The notes beneath the pieces were generated by a model. The model was given only the letters and a program-made list of their open reading frames with translations, made no database searches and was not told the DNA's origin. The position numbers and the translations under genes are program-made. A stretch of 64,000 bases of DNA from the NCBI RefSeq assembly GCF_012516375.2, contig NZ_CP051204.2, forward strand, positions 6,696,001-6,760,000. The letters are read 5' to 3'. Positions 52,398-60,867 of this stretch are shown piece by piece (position 1 is the first letter of the stretch; each line of letters opens with the position of its first letter). The stretch comes from Chitinophaga oryzae (lineage in GTDB: Bacteria > Bacteroidota > Bacteroidia > Chitinophagales > Chitinophagaceae).

Positions 52398-53524
52398 CTA
52401 GATAATTAAATTCCCGTGTGTTTGCCGGATAATAAACGGCAATATCGCCGGGACTGACGCCATTTGCTGCACCAGCCAGGTCGACAGCCGGTCTTTCAGG
52501 AACAGGTTGTTGAGCAGCCGCCCCATTTTCATCCGGTAGCTGAATGCTTTTTCCCACTCCCGGGTGTAATCCGTTTCCATCCTGTGGCGGTCGTACGCCG
52601 CATCGTTGCAATAGCGCAGGACAGCGGTGGCCGCTAGCCGGGCGCTGTGGATGGCCATGGCCATCCCGTTGCCGCACAGCGGATGAATAAGGCCGGCGGT
52701 ATCTCCCGTCAGCAGCATATGTTGTTCCACTTTTGTTTTCCGTTCAAAAGAAATCTGGCTGATGGCCAGCGGCTGATCAAACAAGGGCCGGCTGTTGCCA
52801 AAAATTGTTTTCAGGTGATGATTCCGGTACAGCACTTCTTCGCGGTGCCGGTCAATATCGCCGTAGCGGCGGAAGCTGTCCATCTGTACGAGGTAGCAGA
52901 TATTGAGCGCGCCTGTCTCCGTTTTGGATACACCGCAGTAGCCGCCGGGAAAATTGTGCAGGGCCACCAGCCCGTCGGGGAAATCGCCTTCATAGTGTCC
53001 TTTCACGGCCAGCCAGGGGGCGGGCTTGCGGAGGAAGGCGCGCGACAGCCGTTGGTCCAGTGTGGAGCGTTTACCGAAGGCGCCCAGCACGACGGTGCCC
53101 GTCAGCGGGGATGTGTTTTCACCCGCACTATATAACTGTTGTCACCGTGATACTCCACATCGGTGACGGTGTCGGTGATCAGCCGTACGCCTGCCGCCAG
53201 TGCTTTGTTGAGCAGGAAATGGTCGAGCGTGTAGCGGCTGACGCCGAAGCCGCCCAGCGGCAGTGTGGCGGAGATGGTTTTCCCGTTGGCCGCCGAGAGC
53301 AGCAGCCGGGAGATGTCCGCCGGCGCCAATACTGCCGGGTCGGCGCCCAGCCATTGCAGGTAGGGCAATACTTCATTGGAAATATATTCTCCGCAGACCT
53401 TATGGCGGGGGTAGGTATTTTTTTCAACCAGCGACACGGGCAGTCCTGCCCTGGCAAGGTGGATGGCGCTGGTGAGGCCGGCAAGGCCGCCTCCGATAAT
53501 GATAATATGATGCTCTAAGCCCAT
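52398..53524 (-). pseudogene. FAD-dependent oxidoreductase (geranylgeranyl-reductase/monooxygenase family), frameshifted
   Basis: Two adjoining frames together make one typical flavoenzyme of about 375 residues. The N-terminal part (53102-53524) has the FAD-binding loop GGGLAGLTSAIHLARAG and YPRHKVCGEYIS; the C-terminal part (52398-53090 and upstream in frame to about 53116) has VLGAFGKRSTLD and the FAD-contact motif GDTAGLIHPLCGNGMAM. The first frame ends with TGA at 53102-53104, and the second is in the -1 frame relative to it, so one base is missing (or two added) near 53104-53125, in the sequence around AAAACACATCCCC. Both halves are otherwise well preserved, so this is a recent mutation, a sequencing error or a recoded gene. 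In the cluster it would hydroxylate or oxidise the phenolic lipid, as SrsC does in Streptomyces. Confidence 0.85.
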
Positions 53525-53594
53525 GTACATGAGCAATATACGACATATTTAACAGTACAGTTGCCGTTTTGCGGCAGTGGGCCGGGGCGGGAGA

Positions 53595-53960
53595 TCAGGG
53601 GGAATGGGGCGCGCCGGTGGTGAGGATGTCCGTTGGCGGAGACGGGGGCGGCGCATTTTTTTTGCTGATGATGATCACTTTGCCGGATATTTCCCAGGAG
53701 TAATGGAGCGGCAGGAGTATATCATCGAGCAGGCGGCGCAGCTCAGCATCTGACTGCTGCAGGGACACCCTGGCGTCGTAGGGGGCGGTGTGGCTGCCGA
53801 AGAAGCGAAGGCCGGTCTGCTGGCTGATCAGTTTAAAGACTTCCCGCAGCGGGACGTTGCGGACGTTCACGTTGACCTTTATTTTCTCCGCCTGGTTGGC
53901 GATGCTGTGAGGTGAGCGGTAAAAGAGGGGGAGCCAGAGGATAAGGAAACGTATCTTCAT
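53595..53960 (-). CDS. Stand-alone STN-domain exported protein
   Basis: The 121-residue protein has a signal-like hydrophobic start (MKIRFLILWLPLFY) and one secretin/TonB short N-terminal (STN) domain: VNVNVRNVPLREVFKLISQQTGLRF...LDDILLPLHYSWEISGKVIIISKK. It ends with a proline-rich tail instead of the CarboxypepD_reg and TonB-receptor domains that follow STN in SusC-like proteins. STN domains normally contact a FecR anti-sigma factor in the periplasm. It is the first gene upstream of the flavoenzyme in the type III PKS operon and divergent from a sigma/FecR pair. It may be a receptor remnant or a specialised signalling piece. Confidence 0.8.
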   Translation of the reverse strand: MKIRFLILWLPLFYRSPHSIANQAEKIKVNVNVRNVPLREVFKLISQQTGLRFFGSHTAPYDARVSLQQSDAELRRLLDDILLPLHYSWEISGKVIIISKKNAPPPSPPTDILTTGAPHSP

Positions 53961-54370
53961 AAAATAATGACGAGGGAAGTTTGAAATCGTGAATAGCTAA
54001 AGGGGTGATACCGGTCAGGGGTTTTTCAATGAGGCGCTGGATCGTAAAAAATCATTACATATATCCAAACGCATCGGGCAGCAGAAAGTACTATAGGCGG
54101 CGTATGAATTCCGCGGAGCTTCCCAAACCCACCGGTAACTAATTCGTGCTTTACAAATGCTTAACAAATCCCGGATGGTTGCGGTTGTTTTCCCGATGGG
54201 AGAATATCTTAATTTGGTAACAGTATATTAACGCACAGTTAATACTATTCATGTAACTGTTCTGAAGACCCCTTTTATTTTAATTCCCGGATAACCATTG
54301 GCAGATACAGGAGTATTATTTATTGACCGGTAAGTTATGCTAAAACATAATTCAATTGGGGGAAAGTACG
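53961..54370. other. Divergent control region between the STN/type III PKS operon and the sigma/FecR genes
   Basis: No gene is visible in these 410 bp. No exact TAnnTTTG element was found close to either start codon, which would fit control by an alternative sigma factor, though this is not proof. The plus-strand ORF could begin at a TTG at 54356, but the ATG at 54371 is a better start. Confidence 0.5.
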
Positions 54371-54916
54371 ATGGAACCTTACACTGATGCACAATTGGTA
54401 GCTGATCTGAAGATCGGCAGCGAGTGGGCATTCACCCAACTTTATAACCGTTACTACAAACGGCTGCACATCGAGGCCAACTACGTGTTGAAAGACGCGG
54501 AGGAGGCGGCTGACGTGGTGCATGATGTGCTGATCATCATCTGGAACCGCAGGGACAAGCTGGCGGACAACCTCCATCTGAAAAGTTATCTGACCACCTG
54601 CGTGCGGAACAAATGTATGGACCGTATCCGGCGTAGCGTCGTAAAAGAGCGCAATGTACATCAATATATGAGCCTTAAAGAGCTCACCACCTGTATTAAT
54701 CCTATGGAACGGAAAGAACTGTCGCTTCAGCTGGCTACTGCTATCAATGCCCTGCCGGTAGCGCAGCGGACCGTCTTTGAATTGTCATACATGGAAGATA
54801 AAACGCAACGGGAAATCGTGGCGGAAAAAAACCTCTCTCTGCAAACGGTGAAAAATCAAATGAGCACTACCCTCAGAATTCTGAGAAAAAAACTAAAATC
54901 TTCCCGCGACCTATAG
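54371..54916 (+). CDS. ECF-type RNA polymerase sigma factor
   Basis: The 181-residue protein has sigma region 2 (about 20-85: FTQLYNRYYKRLHIEA, DVVHDVLIIIWNRRDKL, LKSYLTTCVRNKCMDRIR) and region 4 (about 115-175: LPVAQRTVFELSYMEDKTQREIVAEKNLSLQTVKNQM). It is the Bacteroidota-specific ECF type paired with FecR anti-sigma factors, here encoded 45 bp downstream. Such pairs usually control a SusC/SusD operon next door; none follows here. Free sigma would be released when an outer-membrane receptor signals through FecR. Confidence 0.93.
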   Translation: MEPYTDAQLVADLKIGSEWAFTQLYNRYYKRLHIEANYVLKDAEEAADVVHDVLIIIWNRRDKLADNLHLKSYLTTCVRNKCMDRIRRSVVKERNVHQYMSLKELTTCINPMERKELSLQLATAINALPVAQRTVFELSYMEDKTQREIVAEKNLSLQTVKNQMSTTLRILRKKLKSSRDL

Positions 54917-54961
54917 TACTTTTTGTCGTGAACACCGTTAATAGGATAACATCCGATTCAA

Positions 54962-56077
54962 ATGGATTATGAAAAAATCAGAGAACTCTCTTTGGATGAG
55001 CTGCTGGATATGATCAGCGAGGAAGACAAAGCCTTTCTGCACAGCGCCATCAGGGAAGATCTCCAGGCACGCAATATCTGGGAAAGCATCCAGCGGGACC
55101 GCCCCCGGCTACTGGCTGATGCTAGCGAAAGCCATGATCAGCATCCCGTGGAGGAGGTACTAACGGACCTCAGCAAACGGAGCGGGCGTCGCTACGTGCT
55201 GAAAGCCAGCAGTATTGCCGCCGCCTGTTTGCTCGCCATTACCGCCGGCTGGTACCTGTTCAGACCTGCTGAACGGCCACCGCTGGCAACGATATCGGAC
55301 AGCGTCCCCAATACCATCCGCCTCGTGACGGCTGAAGGCAAAACCATTGACCTCAGCAACGATTCCGCAGGCATCCGGGTAGGCGGCGCCGTATTAAATA
55401 ACACACAGCGCACGCTCAGCTTCGACGCCAGCCACCAGAGCGGCAGCGGGATCAACACCCTCACCGTTCCGGCCGGCAAGGACTATCACCTGCTGCTGGC
55501 GGATGGCACCCGTATACAACTAAACGCTGCCACCACCATCAGCTTCCCGTTCTCCTTCCCGGGCAAAACCCGCGAAGTGACAATTAACGGGGAAGCCTAT
55601 CTCCAGGTTGCCGCCAAAGCAGGCCAGCCCTTTATTGTGCACCTGCCAGGCAATACGGTGAATGTACTGGGCACAGCCTTTAACATCAATACCTATGATT
55701 CCGGCCTCGTGAAAGTAGCGCTCGTGGAAGGCTCCGTAAAAGTAGCCACCGGCAAAAAGGACATCGTCCTCAAACCAGGCTACGAACTCACCAGCGCCCG
55801 CGACGGCATCACCAAAGAAGCCTTCGATGCGGACAAGGTGCTGGGCTGGCGCACAGGCGTATACACCTTTGAAAACGCTTCCCTGCAGGAACTGGCCCCC
55901 GTCATCATGCGGTGGTTCGGCGTCACCATCGCCCTGGATAATCCAAGAGTCCGCAGCAGACGCTTCTTCGGCATCATCGACAGAAACCAGCCCCTGCAGG
56001 CCTTCCTGCATAACCTGGAACGCGCAGACGGCATCAAATCCAGCTACGATCAGCAAGGCGTTCTCCATTTCGAATAG
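54962..56077 (+). CDS. FecR-family anti-sigma factor
   Basis: The 371-residue protein has an N-terminal cytoplasmic sigma-binding region, one membrane segment at about 81-100, a periplasmic FecR domain (about 170-265, with LLLADGTRIQLNAATTISFPFSF and GEAYLQVA) and a C-terminal DUF4974 domain (about 295-371: FENASLQELAPVIMRWFGVTI). DUF4974 in this family contacts STN domains. It forms a pair with the sigma gene upstream. The partner STN could be the orphan protein encoded divergently at 53595-53960. Confidence 0.93.
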   Translation: MDYEKIRELSLDELLDMISEEDKAFLHSAIREDLQARNIWESIQRDRPRLLADASESHDQHPVEEVLTDLSKRSGRRYVLKASSIAAACLLAITAGWYLFRPAERPPLATISDSVPNTIRLVTAEGKTIDLSNDSAGIRVGGAVLNNTQRTLSFDASHQSGSGINTLTVPAGKDYHLLLADGTRIQLNAATTISFPFSFPGKTREVTINGEAYLQVAAKAGQPFIVHLPGNTVNVLGTAFNINTYDSGLVKVALVEGSVKVATGKKDIVLKPGYELTSARDGITKEAFDADKVLGWRTGVYTFENASLQELAPVIMRWFGVTIALDNPRVRSRRFFGIIDRNQPLQAFLHNLERADGIKSSYDQQGVLHFE

Positions 56078-56200
56078 GCACTTTTTAACAAGGCACTGTT
56101 CCCCAAAAACCGACCGGAATACACGGCTGCGGCCTGTAAGCATCCGCATTGCGTATATTATAGACACCGATTATCTATTTTATTTTAACCGACCTGAAAC

Positions 56201-58840
56201 ATGTTACGACAAATCAGCGTTGCATTCCTCCTTATAGGATGCACCACCCTCAGTATCCTCGTATCCGGCCAAACGGCAGTATCCTGGAAAATGACATCGT
56301 CCCCCCTGCAAACCAGGTGGGCCAAAGATGTCAACCCTGCCAATACCCTGCCCGAATACCCCCGGCCGCAAATGGTGCGGCCCAACTGGGAAAACCTGAA
56401 CGGCCTCTGGCAATACGCCATCACCAGCGCCGGCACACAAACACCGCCGGCCTCTTTTGACGGCCAGATACTCGTTCCCTTCCCGCTCGAGTCAGCCCTC
56501 TCCGGCGTCAAAAAAACATTACAGCCTGATCAGCGCCTGTGGTACAAAAGAACATTCGACAAACCCGCCGCCAAAGGGAAAGACAGAGTACTGCTGCATT
56601 TCGGCGCTGTGGATTTCGATGCGACCATCTACCTCAACGGGAAAAAAATCGGCAACCACACCGGCGGCTATACGGGATTCCAATTCGATATCACCGATCA
56701 ACTGAAAGATAAAAACAATGAACTGGTAGTATCCGTGCTCGATCCCACCGACGCCGGAGACAACCCGCACGGTAAACAGGTACTGCATCCCCAGAATATC
56801 CTGTACACCGGCACCAGCGGCATCTGGCAGACAGTATGGCTGGAAACCGTGCCCCCGGTGTATATCGACAAGCTGAAAATGACGCCGCAGGTAGATCAGC
56901 AACTGCTCGACCTCCGCGTGAACACCGCCGGCAATAACAACGGCTATACGGTGGAAGCGATCGCCTCCGGCAACGGCGCCGTTATCGGCAGCGTCAAAGG
57001 CAAAGCCAATACCGACCTGCAGCTGCCTGTGCCCAACGCACGCCTCTGGTCGCCCAACGAACCCTTCCTATATAACCTCACCATAAAGCTGCTGTACAAC
57101 AACAAAGTAGTCGACACCGTGAGTTCCTACTTCGGCATGCGTAAAATAGAAATCAAAAAAGACGAACACGGACAGGAACGCATTTTCCTCAACGGCAAAT
57201 ACACCTATAACCTCGGCGTACTCGACCAGGGCTTCTGGCCCGACGGCCTGTATACAGCCCCTACTGACGAAGCCCTCAAATTCGATGTGCTCGCCATCAA
57301 ATCCATGGGCTTCAATACCATCCGCAAACACGTGAAAGTAGAACCCTCCCGCTGGTACTACCACTGCGATAAAGAAGGTATCCTCGTATGGCAGGACATG
57401 GTGACCTGCGCCAACACCACCGTCGATGCCCGCAAAAACTTTGAAAAAGAAAACATCGCTACCGTCGAACACTGTTTCAATCATCCCGCTGTCGTGTGCT
57501 GGGTGCTGTTCAACGAAGGATGGGCACGATATGATCAGCAAAGGCTGACAGAAGCGATGAAACAGATGGACCCCTCCCGCATCGTTAACGGCCATACCGG
57601 CGAAAACTACGACAGGGAGTCTCCAAAAGACGCCAACGAAAAATGGAAAAGCAGCGACCTCACTGACGTGCACGAATATCCCGGCCCGGGCATTTCCCCT
57701 GCCCTGCCCGGCAAAGCCAGGGTACTCGGCGAATGGGGCGGCGTACAGGTGAAAACACCTAACCACCAATGGAATGAAGCCGACGGATGGGGCTACATCT
57801 CCATTCCCGCTGCTGCCTTCGCCCGCAAATACGGCTTCATGAACAAACACCTGAAAATATATGAAGAAGAAGGTCTTAGCGGCTCTATCTACACAGAACC
57901 CTTCGATGTGGAAACTGAAGAAAACGGACTGATCTCCTACGACCGGGAGGTCATTAAAATACCTGTGGGTCAACTGAGACAGATACACAGCGCTTTCGTG
58001 CCGCCTACCAGCGACGTGGCCGCCGCCTTCATCGTCAAAGACATCGACACCACCAATCCTGACAACCGGTACACCGCCCTGCTGGCGGAATACAACAACG
58101 GCAAAAAAGACGGTCCTTTCCTGCAGGAACTCGCCCAGATGGCCCTGCGCGTAAACGACAAAACCAACGCCGTAAAAATTGCGAATGACTACATCGGACA
58201 AATGAAAGCGCCCCTGACCCGCAGCCAGATGTCTTTTGTGAATAAATTCACGACCAACAGCCGCGACAAAGGCTTCACACTCCTGCTGGACAACCGCGAC
58301 CAGATCAACCAGACACTGGGCAAACGACAGGCCGACGTGAAACTGATGACCATCATCTACGGCGAAGAAATTCAGCCGCATGTGCAAAACGCAGGCGCCA
58401 CGCCCGACTGGAACAAAATAGAAGCAAAAACCAAACAATACGGCGCCCCGGGAGAAGAAATATTCCTGCGCGCTAAAACCATCCACTTCCTGAACCAGAA
58501 GGACTGGAACAATTTCGCCGCTACCGCGGATCAATACGTGGGTAAATGCGCGCCGTATATTTCCGCCAATGAACTGAACACCTACGCATGGACCGTCTTC
58601 GAAAACATCTCTGACCCCACCCACCTCAGTAACGCGGCCAACTGGTGCCAGCATATGCTGAAAGCGGATAACAACCCGGCTTACATTGACACATATGCTA
58701 ATGTGCTCTATAAAGCAGGAAAAAAAGACGACGCTATCGCTACGGAAGAAAAGGCAGTTGAACTGGCGCCGGCCAGCGATAAAAAGACTTATCAGGATAT
58801 CCTGGATAAAATGAAAAAAGGTGAAAAGACCTGGAAATAA
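56201..58840 (+). CDS. Exported GH2 glycosidase with extra C-terminal helical domain
   Basis: The 879-residue protein has a signal peptide (ending VSG|QTA), the GH2 sugar-binding jelly roll (YKRTF...LNGKKIGNHTGGYTGFQFDIT), an Ig-like domain, and a TIM barrel with acid/base Glu439 in VLFNEGW and nucleophile Glu566 in SGSIYTEPFDVE. These are the two catalytic residues of GH2, probably a beta-galactosidase or beta-glucuronidase type. From about residue 605 there is an unusual extension of 270 residues made of helices, with a TPR-like end (NTYAWTVFENI...DTYANVLYKAGKKDDAIATEEKAVELAP), which is more like the tail of certain Bacteroidota thioredoxin-family proteins. It follows FecR by 123 bp on the same strand. 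Confidence 0.88.
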   Translation: MLRQISVAFLLIGCTTLSILVSGQTAVSWKMTSSPLQTRWAKDVNPANTLPEYPRPQMVRPNWENLNGLWQYAITSAGTQTPPASFDGQILVPFPLESALSGVKKTLQPDQRLWYKRTFDKPAAKGKDRVLLHFGAVDFDATIYLNGKKIGNHTGGYTGFQFDITDQLKDKNNELVVSVLDPTDAGDNPHGKQVLHPQNILYTGTSGIWQTVWLETVPPVYIDKLKMTPQVDQQLLDLRVNTAGNNNGYTVEAIASGNGAVIGSVKGKANTDLQLPVPNARLWSPNEPFLYNLTIKLLYNNKVVDTVSSYFGMRKIEIKKDEHGQERIFLNGKYTYNLGVLDQGFWPDGLYTAPTDEALKFDVLAIKSMGFNTIRKHVKVEPSRWYYHCDKEGILVWQDMVTCANTTVDARKNFEKENIATVEHCFNHPAVVCWVLFNEGWARYDQQRLTEAMKQMDPSRIVNGHTGENYDRESPKDANEKWKSSDLTDVHEYPGPGISPALPGKARVLGEWGGVQVKTPNHQWNEADGWGYISIPAAAFARKYGFMNKHLKIYEEEGLSGSIYTEPFDVETEENGLISYDREVIKIPVGQLRQIHSAFVPPTSDVAAAFIVKDIDTTNPDNRYTALLAEYNNGKKDGPFLQELAQMALRVNDKTNAVKIANDYIGQMKAPLTRSQMSFVNKFTTNSRDKGFTLLLDNRDQINQTLGKRQADVKLMTIIYGEEIQPHVQNAGATPDWNKIEAKTKQYGAPGEEIFLRAKTIHFLNQKDWNNFAATADQYVGKCAPYISANELNTYAWTVFENISDPTHLSNAANWCQHMLKADNNPAYIDTYANVLYKAGKKDDAIATEEKAVELAPASDKKTYQDILDKMKKGEKTWK

Positions 58841-58841
58841 A

Positions 58842-59210
58842 ATGAAATCAGCAGCGGCGTACTACGAAATGTCCCTGCTCGCCGCTGCTCATTTTAATGT
58901 CCAACCATTCCTGTCTGACTACGTGATGGTACACACCCTTTTCCCTTTGTGCCATGAAACAGCAGCAGGCTATATGGACAGTGGCGCCCTCAGAAGGTTG
59001 CTGCTCAATACACTTGGCCAGTTTCAGGTGTTGCCGGAAAAAAATCAGCTCCTGCTGACATTCGATAACGGCTACACGCTCGCTCACTTCAACAGTGATC
59101 TTACATGGACCGAATTTTTCTCCGGCGGATGTGTCGCCTTTGAAGGTCCCATGCTGAGCAGGATAAGAGCTCAGTACAAAGACTGGGGACTGACAGAAAA
59201 CGCCGCTTAG
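58842..59210 (+). CDS. Hypothetical protein downstream of GH2
   Basis: The 122-residue protein (MKSAAAYYEMSLLAAAHFNVQPFL) begins 1 bp after the GH2 stop codon, so the two are co-transcribed and probably coupled. It has no signal peptide and no recognised domain; the frame ends just before a strong terminator. The longer start at 58821 overlaps GH2 and is not needed. Confidence 0.7.
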   Translation: MKSAAAYYEMSLLAAAHFNVQPFLSDYVMVHTLFPLCHETAAGYMDSGALRRLLLNTLGQFQVLPEKNQLLLTFDNGYTLAHFNSDLTWTEFFSGGCVAFEGPMLSRIRAQYKDWGLTENAA

Positions 59211-59256
59211 TAAATACTTTCATTTGCGGGTGCGAAAGCACCAATTATTCAAACAG

Positions 59257-59288
59257 GCCTGCATTGTTTTTACAATGTGGGCTTTTTT
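59257..59288 (+). terminator. Rho-independent terminator after the GH2 operon
   Basis: GCCTGCATTGT pairs with ACAATGTGGGC (two G-T wobbles) around TTTT, followed directly by six T residues (59283-59288). Confidence 0.88.
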
Positions 59289-59364
59289 CTTTTACCCATA
59301 CCCTCCCAGGTTTGTATGTTCGTTCCACAATCTGTAAATTTCCGGTGTCCGTCAACCTGAATTC

Positions 59365-60627
59365 ATGCAGATCATCACCCGCGACGCCACGACCCAACAG
59401 CTTGAAGCTGCCATCGCGCAAAACCACCGCGACCTGTTCTTACTCGATGCCCGTATAAAAAACGGCGTTATCCACCAGCAAGATGGTCTTTGCTGGACCT
59501 ACACCGAAAAGGAAGGCGCCGGCACCATCCTCTTTCCGGCACTATCGGATAACATCGCCCCGCTGAACGCGATGATGGATTTCTATCAGCAACACCAGGG
59601 GAAACACATCGGATGCTGGTCCTTACAGCCCGCGGAAACAGCACACCTGGATGCGCTGCTTCTTGCAAGGGGCTTCCAGCCCGGATGGCAACCCTGCTGG
59701 ATGTCGCTGGACCTGCAAACGATCAACACCGGCTTCCCTTTACCGGAAGGACTGCATATTGCGGCCGACAACGAAACGCCCCTCCACACCATTACAGCGC
59801 TGCCGTATGCCGGTGATAACAACAGCTGCTCAACGGGCCTGCAACACGAAGACCAGGCGCAGGTACAGCGCTTTGTAGCCGCGCTGAACGGCACCATCGT
59901 CGCACAAACCCTGTTGTTGTTCGGTGGCGGGGTGGCAGGCATTTACAATGTAGGCGTGGTACCCGAAGCCAGAGGGAAAGGCATCGGCAAAGCTATCGTC
60001 AGCGCCGCCTGCCTGTATGCAAGGGAAAAAGGATATCACTATGCTACCCTCAATGCCAACCCGATGGGCAGACCAGTATATGAGCAATTAGGATTTCAGT
60101 GGATCGGCGACGGCCTAACCTGGTGGATCACCGATGACCGGCTGCAAAGCCGTCCGCCTGACGCTGCCGGGACAGCCCTCGCGGAAGCTGTCGGCAAAGG
60201 AGATATGGCGGCATTGGCCGCTTTCGCCGGCGCTGACCTGAACAAGCCTCTCTGCAACGGCATGCAGCTGCTGGAACTGGCCGCCCACTGCGGGCAACCG
60301 GCTGCAGCGGAATGGCTGATAGCCCATGGCGCCGCCTGCAGCGCACTGGATGCATGGAACCTCGGCTGGAAAGACCGCGCCGCCGCGCTGCTGGCAGAAA
60401 ACCCGGCAGAAGTAAACCGTTTGTACGGAAATTTCCAATATACGTTACTGCACGTCGCCGTAGAAAAAAACGATATCGCATTGGCCCAACTGGCTTTGTC
60501 TGCCGGACCCGACCTGCAAATTACAGACGCCATCCACGAGGGCAATGCGCTCGGATGGGCCTACTACCTGGACAGGCCAGCAATTGAAGCGATGATCAAA
60601 GCATATCAGTCGGCACAGGGACTTTAA
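59365..60627 (+). CDS. GNAT acetyltransferase fused to ankyrin repeats
   Basis: The 420-residue protein has a GNAT-like N-terminal half, with the clear acetyl-CoA motif VGVVPEARGKGIGKAIVSAA near residues 195-214 and PVYEQLGFQWIG after it. Residues about 270-410 form ankyrin-type helical repeats (NGMQLLELAAHCGQPAAAEWLIAHGA and TLLHVAVEKNDIALAQLAL). The first 110 residues may be a degenerate second GNAT lobe. The acetyl acceptor is unknown; the ankyrin part probably binds a protein partner. It has its own unit between a terminator and a convergent region. I know of no characterised protein with this layout. Confidence 0.85.
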   Translation: MQIITRDATTQQLEAAIAQNHRDLFLLDARIKNGVIHQQDGLCWTYTEKEGAGTILFPALSDNIAPLNAMMDFYQQHQGKHIGCWSLQPAETAHLDALLLARGFQPGWQPCWMSLDLQTINTGFPLPEGLHIAADNETPLHTITALPYAGDNNSCSTGLQHEDQAQVQRFVAALNGTIVAQTLLLFGGGVAGIYNVGVVPEARGKGIGKAIVSAACLYAREKGYHYATLNANPMGRPVYEQLGFQWIGDGLTWWITDDRLQSRPPDAAGTALAEAVGKGDMAALAAFAGADLNKPLCNGMQLLELAAHCGQPAAAEWLIAHGAACSALDAWNLGWKDRAAALLAENPAEVNRLYGNFQYTLLHVAVEKNDIALAQLALSAGPDLQITDAIHEGNALGWAYYLDRPAIEAMIKAYQSAQGL

Positions 60628-60639
60628 CCCAACGGGCAG

Positions 60640-60783
60640 CTATTCCAGGGGATCGCTGTCTTCCAGGTTCTCCGCACTAACGGGAACGGTACAACGATAA
60701 CTGACGGTGATGCCATACGGATCGCTGCTTCTGCCTGTAGCAGTCCGAATGAAGACGGGTAGGTTGGATGGGGGGGTGGTCAT
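60640..60783 (-). CDS. Candidate 47-residue small protein
   Basis: An ATG-started 47-codon minus-strand frame (MTTPPSNLPVFIRTATGR start, ends NLEDSDPLE) fills most of the gap between the GNAT-ankyrin and DUF2064 genes. An exact TAnnTTTG element (minus-strand TATTTTTG) lies at 60788-60795, only 4 bp before the ATG, so any transcript would be leaderless. No family is recognised; it could be accidental. Confidence 0.35.
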   Translation of the reverse strand: MTTPPSNLPVFIRTATGRSSDPYGITVSYRCTVPVSAENLEDSDPLE

Positions 60784-60867
60784 CTGTCAAAAATAGGACA
60801 TCTCCGGAAAAATCCGTTGTGATCTACTCCACATCAGGCGAATCAGAGATAATCATGGCCATCACCG

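Noticed and set aside
54356..54370. TTG start for the sigma factor
   Set aside because: The ATG at 54371 gives the usual family N-terminus; the extra five residues add nothing.
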